From Carettochelys insculpta (taxonomy: Eukaryota; Chordata; Testudines; Carettochelyidae), in contig NC_134152.1 of NCBI RefSeq assembly GCF_033958435.1, positions 24,340,001 to 24,404,000 on the forward strand: a stretch of DNA of 64,000 nucleotides. Reading direction: 5' to 3'. The position numbers and the translations under genes were made by a program. How positions within the stretch are numbered: the stretch's first letter is position 1; the number at the start of each line of letters is the position of its first letter. A model generated the notes under the pieces. It was not told the DNA's origin, searched no databases, and was given only the letters and a program-made list of their open reading frames with translations. This document shows positions 46,949 to 55,900 of this stretch, piece by piece.

Positions 46949-49900
46949 CTGGAAAGCAAAATCAAAGAGGAAGTCACTTTCAAATTGAGGCTGCTCTAGC
47001 AAGTCAAACATCAGAAATGTTGCTGGAGTCTGTTTCTCTTTTAATGGCCCTATTATTTATGTCATGCAACTGTATGAAATGTTAGTTGCTTTCTAAATAT
47101 CTAAGAAGATATGGTCTCTGACCCTAGCAGCATGCATATTAATTATAGACATGACACAACAAATGAAAACTCCATTGGAGAAGAAAATAGGAGGATGGGG
47201 CAGGAGATTGAAGGTTACAAGCAAGCTTATATGATTACTTAGTACTAGTCTACCTAATGCCCTGTCCTATTTCACTATCCAACTTTCCTACCCACTATCA
47301 CACCATCTTGTTCCATCTAATCACCCACACATGGTCCCTCAGTATATGTCCTCAGGTGCAATTTGAGCAGTGTAAGTGGTCACTTAAGACGTCACTTGGC
47401 ATGGTTCTAATAGTGAATTATGCAACAACCTGCTGTGGAATGAACTACAGGCCAGGAATAATTTGTTGAAATTATTCAGTTAATAATTTCAAATGTATCT
47501 GAGAAAATCACCCTCTGCTTGTGGGCAATCTGAAAGCAGGAACAACAGAAACAAAACAAAAACATGAAGGTTGAAATTCATCTGGTGACTTGTGAATTAT
47601 TTTTCCAGTGCAAAGCAATGCTACCCCCATACCTCCACAAGATCTTTCTGCTGTGAGCTGCTGCGGAAGGTTGCATATATAACAAATCCCAGCATCACTG
47701 AAATCAGAGCAATACACGGCAGGGCAAAGATAGCTGGATGAAAGTCTGGGGAAAGAGCACAAGAGAACCTGCTCACTATAATTTAATGCATTGAGATCAG
47801 GCCAGGGGAAATCCACACATTCTAAGTGAAGAAACTTTTAAGACCCTGGAATGAAAGAGCAACATACACTCAGATATAGTTTACTCTCATCCAAATACTG
47901 TATTTAAAGTAAATGACAGGACTTGGAATCATTCTGGGAACCAGCAAAAAAATTATACAAACCTGCCGAACCTGCTTGATGGGGCTGTTTGAATGCTGAA
48001 CTGCTTATGGGATTCAGCACCTTCAACCTCTAGGCCACCGTTTCAAACCCAGCCTAAATTTGCAGCTTACCTGAAATGGGATGGCAGTCTCAGTCACAGG
48101 TCTAGTCCACAGGTGCTGCGATCATTAGAGCTGGCAGTTTTGCTGGCTAGCTGAGACCAGGGACTGAGGACCAGAATGCAGCTAGCCCTTTTGAGAGAAC
48201 AGGGTGGTGGCATGGGAGACTGTAAATATCCTTTCTTTGTCCTCTTGCATTGTCTATACTTAAGCCAGGTGTTTATACATCTCCCAAGTGTTTGTGTGTA
48301 TGCAACTGACAGGGGCAGGAAAGAGGTGCAGGCAGGACCCCAGTCACAAGCTCATGAGATAGAGAGGTGGGATGGATTGGCTTTGCAGTTGACAGTGTAA
48401 GCCATTGTCTTAAAGGCCATGGAGTTTGAATTGCTCTCTCATCACTTCGCCTGAGAATTTCAGGCATTTTCTCAGCATTGATGCTTCTCAAAAAAGGGCA
48501 TAACAGAGACTGATGAGTGGAGGGGTTTAGAGGGGCAGGAATTAGCAACAAGAATCATTACAGACCTAGAAGGACTTCCATATAAAGAACAAAAAGACTG
48601 GAACCGCTTATTTTAGAGAGGAGATAAATCTGAGGGGACATGCGAATTTGCACAGCAGAGTGCCCTCAGCCATCCGTAGTGGGCAGCATATGTTTCTATT
48701 GGTGGTGCACATCCACACATGCTTGGGGCACATAATAAAATTTATTCTACACACTGATGGGGAAAAATTAGAGGAAACGTTGGAGAACGTGAAATTTAAA
48801 GGCAGGAAATTTAAAACTAATAAACATACATTTTTATGCAAGTCAATTATCCTATGGAACTCATTGCCACAAGGTACCACTGAGACTTAGCAAGATTTTA
48901 AGGAGTAGAACTTCTACAGTTTTATGAAAGAGGAAATTTAAACTAAAAATGTGTGCATATGAACTTCATCTATATGGCTGAAGCCAACTTCCAGCTACTC
49001 AGGATGAGGAAGAAACCATCTCTGGTCTAGTGTTTCTATAATTGTCCGCTAACAGGCTCTTTTGCAATGTGTTCTGAAGCTTTTGATAGAGGTTGAATCT
49101 CTGTCATCCACCACCCTCAGGACCCAGCTGGTTCTGGATGAGACAATTTGCTGGCCCATGGGATGTCAATATTGTCTAGCACATTACCAACATTTTCACT
49201 GCTTACTGGGCTCTTAGAAGACATTGAAGGGTAAATTACAGCTAACTAACAGCACAGAATTCTCAGACCAGGATTGGTGGGTGTAAACAAACTATAGGAC
49301 CCCACGAAACTTGGCCTCACCCATAATAACTGCCATCTGGCTGACTAAAATCATGCTAGATTACAGATGTTGCTGGGAGACAGAGTTCCGGATGAGAAAG
49401 GTTCAACTTGTAGCAGCCACTGTCAAAGGCATATCTATAGCATTTCCTATATATTTCAAGCAAAGTCTCACCTGTTGGCCATACTTTAATCTCATGGTAC
49501 ATCTGCAACATGTTCACTGTGTTCTCCACTCTCACGCTGAAACAGTACTCTCCTGCATTACGAAAAGTATGGTTCAAATTGTAAGAGGAGCCCTTAATTG
49601 CCACTAGATGGCACTTTTCCCCTTCAAGTGAAATACATTCTGCCTTTATGAGCCAGCATAAGGTGAGAGGAGGGCTGAAATGACAAGTAGAAGCTTGTGA
49701 ATTTATTTAAAATAGGACTGTGTGGATTAAATAGCACAGGAACTTCGAAAACATTAACAGTTAGTGTAAGCAGTAATACTGCACTGAACTAATCGGAAAA
49801 CTAAGTAACTGTACACATGGTTATCTATGGAACGCTTCTTCATAACACTTATGTACTCAGGGATATTTTATGTAATAGGCAAAGGCAACAGGCTAACAGG

Positions 49901-52900
49901 CAAAGGTGTGAGGGGCTAGTGGGGCAGACAGTTCTGTGTACAGAATCTGAATGATAGTTTCTGATTGGCAAGGCCAGGGATTGGCAACCTTTCAAAGAAG
50001 AGTCTTTTTTTTCGTTTTGTTTTTGTTTTTGTCTTTGACCAACGTACTCTGAGAGCTGCAACATATGCAAAACTGTTTGTACACACACACAAATATAGCA
50101 GGTATGTAGCAGATGACAAAAACAAAATAGTGATGGAATAAACTGGACCTATTTGGGGTTCCCCTTCACCCCCCTTGGGTTATTCTCTAACAATACAGTT
50201 TGGATATGTTTACACTGTGCCCCTCACTCGAAATAAGATATGCAATTTGCACTACGCAGATTGCGTGTCCTATTTCAACTCAATGTGAAATAGGCTACAT
50301 CAAAATACTGAGCTATTCAAGGAATCCCTGATTCCTTTTCCAACAAGGTGTAAGGGGATGCCAAAATAGTGCACCTGGTATTTTGAAATATAATTTGAAA
50401 TGAAATACTGGGCATGTTTCCTAGACACAGAGTTACTATTTTGGGATACCTTGGTATCCCAAAATAGCTCCTCAGTGTAAATATAACCTTTGCCCGTACA
50501 TTTAGTTGTCACCAAAACATTACACAGTCACCCATTCTCAGGCATATTGCATGAATTGTTTATCATATTTACATTAAATTGAGTTTAAAATTGGTTTGAA
50601 TAAAGTTTGAATTTATCAACTAATAATAATTGAACGTATTTAAATTATTACAACTCACCAGAGTACGGACTCTGGCCTGGGTTTCGCATGTGGGAGCCAG
50701 CTCTGAGCTGAACCTTGGGCAGGGAGCTGGGCTGGAGGAGTGTGGGGTGCAAACTCTGGGAGGAAATTTGGGTGCAGGGGTCATATGGTCGCACTGCACT
50801 TAATTTCATCAATGCCACTGGACATGTCATGAATTTTACCTTTTATTAATAACAGTCCCAGTTTATAGCTCCAAAATCCATCAGGGATTGTCACAGTCAG
50901 TGTAACATTCTCAACACAGCTGTGCATTGGCTGAGCCTGAGGTAAGGGGGTGGGGTGTGGGGTCTGGGAGGAAGTTTGGTGCAGAAGGAGGCTCCAGGCC
51001 GGTGTATGGGGTTGGGATGCAGGAGGAGGCATGGGGTCTGGGAAGGAGTTTGGTGCAGGAGGGGATTCTGACCTGGGGCAATGGGTTGGAGTTTGAGAGG
51101 CGGGGTGTAAGGAGCAGGCTGTGGCCAGGAGGCACTTTAAATGGACAACTCCAGGCTGGCACAGCAAGTCGCAGGCAGGCTGCCTGCAGGCCATGGCCCC
51201 ATGCTACTCTCTGAAGTGGTTGACTGACAGCACATCTCTGTGCATCTCTTAGCGGGGGTGGCGGGGGGGGGAGGAGACAGTGGATCTCTGTGTGCTGCCC
51301 ACACCTGCAAGCACCACCTTTGCAGCTCCCTTTGGCTAGTCCTTAAACACTTGCTTTATCCATCCCCAAATGTAGCTGGATTTCAGTGGCCAGTGAAAGG
51401 AGCCCCATGAGTATGTATGTTTTATAAAGTGCTTTAAGGAACCACTGGCATACAAAGTGCACAAAAGGCAAAATGACATTATAGACACATCTCTCTATGT
51501 TTTCCATCCATTCCCCCACCAGGTCAGCAGAGATGGACTTCCTTCCCAGAGATCAGAACATGTTATTCTTCTGGTTCCTTGGACAATGAGAGGGCAATGT
51601 CTATGTTTCTGTGACCCAGCCAGGATTTTCATGTATGTTCTCTGCTCATAAAAAGACTATAAAAGAGCAACAGATGAGCTCAAAACAACTATTTGGATTA
51701 AAGGCTTGACGAAATGTAAATAAAGTTTGAGTTCACAAATCACAGCTGCATCATAAAGTGATGTGAGAATGCTCTTGATTTGCTAGAAATACATTGAAGT
51801 ATACCAACACTACCACCATGTTGCAGCCATATAGCTTTTTACTCTGTTTTGCTTGTGCTCTCTATTTACATTTTTCAGAACTTTGCTCTACTTGCTGCTG
51901 CAGAGGCTCATCTGCTGCTTTCTGGACTTTGATTCTAGGGATAAACTTAACTTTTCTTAATCCTTTGTATCAGCATCCCATTCCTTCAACCTGAAGCACA
52001 TTCATTACTGAGGGAAGAAGACAGTTCACGTTTGGTTCACTTTGTGTTCTGCTTCTGACATAAAAATCCCATCCCGCAGGTCAGATTTTAATTTGACCAG
52101 TTTATTTATCAGGCAGTGCTGGTTTTTATCACTCCATATTCCTTCTAATGTGTTGGTACTTTACGTCTTCCACCAGAGATTAGTCTGTGGTTGGGTTGTT
52201 CATTCTAAAACCAGTTTCAGGGGTCTAACAATAACTTGCCAAACATTTTATTTTACAATTTATGTTAATTTGCATGCAATGAAGGCCCTGACCCTGCAAA
52301 TGTGTAAACCTATGAACAGTATGTGAACAGTCCTGCTTGGTTCCATAGAGCATGGCTTATGTTCATGCAAATCATCAGAGACATCCTGGTGTCACAAAGT
52401 TTGGGCACCTGGTAGGAGTCTTAGACTATGTCAACACTAGCCTGGAGGATTGACCTGCTCACAGTCAATCATCCAGGGTTTGATTTCACACGGCTGGTAG
52501 GGATGTGCGTAATCGACCTCCCGGGGTTGCGGTCAACCCCTACATTCCTTGCAAGATGTGAGGACAAAGGAAGGTCGACCCGACAGTTTCAGCAAGGACA
52601 GCTAAATAAGCTGAGCACAGATATGTTGATTCTAGCTATGCAAATGCCATAGCTAGAACTGCGTTTTTGCAGTTGACTTACTTTGCCTAGTCTGGGAGCA
52701 GCTTCAGATATACCTCTACTAGTGCTACTGCCCTTCATTTGCAAGGCACACAGCAGGGCTGTATCAACTCAGCTAGCCCTCACAGGGAGACCTGCAAGCC
52801 TCACTCACTTGGAGGAAGACTCCTTCCTGTGGGATACATTTAAAGTTTGTTTATACAAGTATCTCCCTCTGGAGATGCAGGATTCTGCTGAGTGTTCCAA

Positions 52901-55900
52901 CGAGCCATTTCAAAACAATTTTGCCATCTGAAAAGACTTCACTCAGACTGCCACGCAGCTCGATAGATAAGTACAAATTTCTGTGTGCTGCTCTTGTGTT
53001 CTTACAGCCTTAAGCTGTTATTTCCAATGCACCACTAAACGCACTAATATAGTGCACTTGGAAAAGATGCAGGAAAAAACTTTGCACTCTTTCCTCCATA
53101 GAATCAATCATCTTTTGCTATCTTCTTCACTAGTCTCCATTTTTCCCATGGTGCAATGCACATTTTCACTCCTCCCCTTCTGAGTTTGCTGCCACTCAGA
53201 CTCCTCTTGCCTGGTTTACCTTGTGGTGTTGGCTGGCTGTGAGTGCACCCTACACTTCCCACCCCTAATATCTGCCCTGGTCCTGCTTAATATGCACTAC
53301 ATGTGGTGTGGAGGTTGCTTTAGTTGTTTTAGTGATGGAAATCAATGATAAGGTGACCACATTGCCCTATGTCAAATACGGGACACCAGCCTCTGGGGAT
53401 GAGAACCTGCTATCCCATGTCAGGGCTCCTCAGTGACGTAGACTGTTGCCCCACAGTGAGGCACCAGGGATAGGGGCTCCTCAGCCTCCCAATGTGGGGA
53501 GCAGAGGATGTGGGCTCTGCATCCTCCTGGTGAGGGATGCTGAAAATAGGGGGTTTGCAGCTTCCTGACAGGGGAGCCAGGGAATGTGGCAGCCACCCTG
53601 TGGCAGGGACCCTGGCAGCAGGGGCTGCTGCACAGAGGAGCGGGGCAGCCACCCAGGTGAGGAGCTTCCCTGCAACAGGAGCTGCCTCCCTGAGGCACGA
53701 GATGAAGGAGAATGAGCCAGCCAACCCATGGAGGGACTCTGTGGCAATGGGAGCTGCTTCCCTTAGGCACGGGACAGCAGGGAACGAGGCAACTGCCCTG
53801 TGGCAGAGCTTGCCAGCAATGGGGGCTGCCACTCTTGGGTGCTGGGGAATGGGGCAGCTGCCCCACAAAGAAGCTCCCCTGCAGCAGGAGTTGCTGCCCC
53901 AAGGTGCAGGGCACCAGTGAACAAAGGAGCCACCCCATGAAAGAACTAGCTGGCAGCAGAGGCTGCCACCCTGAGACACCAAGTGCCAGGGAGCAGGAGC
54001 CCTGCAAAATATGAGACAATTTGCTCAATTTCTTAAGCCTGTAAGACAGCTTAAGTAAGGGACTGTCCTAGTAAAAATGGGATGGATGGTCACCCTAATC
54101 AATGAGGAAAAAAGCTCAGAGCACACTTTAAAAAGACCCTTATTTTTCTTCCTTTTACTGCCCTCCTTTCCTCTTCTCACCTTCCTCTTTCATTGTCATT
54201 AGCATTTGTGTTGTGCTGTAAAGCGCTGTGCTCTGAAGAGAAAAGCTATTTATTAATAATCCATATTCTTGCAACCTATTATAGTATGAGAGATTTTTTC
54301 AGCTCAGGAACAAGTCATGCAATGATACTATTGCACATAACTTGTTCCTTGCTCTAAAAATCTTGTATATAGAAAATAAATCTTTTAGGGAGTAATTCTG
54401 CTGCATGCAAAGAGTTACATGCTTGAGAAGTCAGAATAAAATACCCATAGTTTTCTACAGCAAAGGATATTTGTGTGTTACTTACCTGCCATTGATATGT
54501 AGAGATAAATTCAAATTTTCCATTACATGAGTCTTTCTGGGGCCTATGACATTTATACTTTTAACAGCATCTGGAAAGGACAGAATGACAAGTCATGAAA
54601 CTGTGGTTTCATTGTCAAAAACCATTTCTTTTTTTCCAATACATGTTTAATGTTTCTGTACTTTTCTATGATGGCTTATTTTAATTACATCAGTGATACA
54701 ATCTCTCTCTCTCCCTCTTTAATAAATGTTGTAACTTCAGGTCAACCAATATGTTTTATCACCTGTCTTTAAAAATTGCAATTGATTATTTTATATAATT
54801 TATGTAGGGTTAAAAGGATTACATTTTATCAATAGATGATGATTTCATCATACCAACAAATAGGTATAATATTTTCTTTACTGATCATTAAAATTCATAG
54901 AGAGGCAAAGTAAGAAAAGTACTACTTGAAACATTGTTGGAGTTTGATTTTAGAATATTTACTGTGTATACTTTGACAGTATGACATTGGAATTTGTGAT
55001 TTAACCATTATAAGCTTTAGCTACAGTAGAAGACTTAAAAGTAGCTATCCTACAGCAACAAAATTTCCAGACCAGACTCCAAAGAGAAATTGCTGAGCTA
55101 CAATTCATCTGCAAATTTGACACCCTCAGCTCAGGATTAAACAAAGACTGTGAATGGCTGGCTAAATACAAAAGCAGCTTCCCCTCCCTTGGTGTTCACA
55201 CCTCCAGATCAACTGCTGGTAGTAAGCCTCATCCTGACTGAGCTAACCTTGTTATCCCCACCCTTGCTCTGGCTTATTTATACCTGGCCCTGCAGATTTC
55301 CACGACCAGCATCTGATGAAGTGAGGCTTTGCTCATGAAAGCTCATGCTCAAAACTTTTCTGTTAGTTTATAAGGTGCCACAGGACCCTTCGTTGCTATA
55401 TCATATAGGCTAGTGTCATTAAATAATTATGATCTAACCCCGGCATTGTCTGAACCTCCTCCCAATAATTTCCTGCATGTGTGAAAATGTAAATCTTTGA
55501 ACATCTACAAAAATGCTTAAAAATGAACACTGATATTATCTGCTGAAATTAACAAAAATAAGAATCAAATTATGCCAAGCCAAATTTCATGAATTTATGA
55601 CTTACTCATTGCTATGGCCTTGAGGTGCCAAAGCAAACAAAAGAGCTAATCAATATAAATTAAAAAAAGCAAAAACAAATAAACATTTTAAAAATAATGA
55701 TTAAACATTCAAAATATTTTAGAGTTTAAATTTTATATTTTGCAACGATTTTTTGCAAATACCTTAAAAATTTCATTTACCAAAAAGCAGGATTTTGAAA
55801 TCTGGAAAAACTTTGATAACAGTTATGAAAAAAATTTAGACTATACACCTTATTACTAATTTCATTAAAAATGAAAATTTTGAAAATGACAGCTTTTCCT

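Larger units (their letters stand above)
46949..49471 (-). other. Last two TMEM130 introns
   Basis: 46949-47632 and 47746-49471 are introns by exon phase. The second carries a split CR1-group LINE (48560-48940) and a Tigger-like element (49089-49410). No other coding signal was seen. Confidence 0.7.
49675..54485 (-). other. TMEM130 intron rich in DNA transposons
   Basis: A 4.8-kb intron holding elements at 50202-50488, 50660-51125, 52424-52690 and 53349-54097, plus a possible hAT left end at 49973 (CAGGGATTGGCAACCTTTC). 51126-52423 has nothing recognised. Confidence 0.7.
55032..55405 (+). mobile_element. Penelope-like element 3' end with coding remnant
   Basis: A coding remnant (55032-55241) is followed by a 72-bp spacer, a hammerhead-like core, then the tail AACTTTTCTGTTAGTTTATA and AGGTGCCACAGGACCCTTCG. 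This copy links the non-coding tails found elsewhere in the window to a PLE protein. Confidence 0.8.

Noticed and set aside
50830..50932. Possible extra TMEM130 exon on the minus strand (reads [14 protein letters not shown])
   Set aside because: Its end phase does not fit the next exon, the neighbouring exons already join perfectly, and it adjoins a G-rich repeat.
53410..54028. Minus-strand open frames of 190 and 202 codons
   Set aside because: They lie wholly inside the minisatellite of a hAT element with exact 8-bp duplications, and overlap each other and plus-strand frames.
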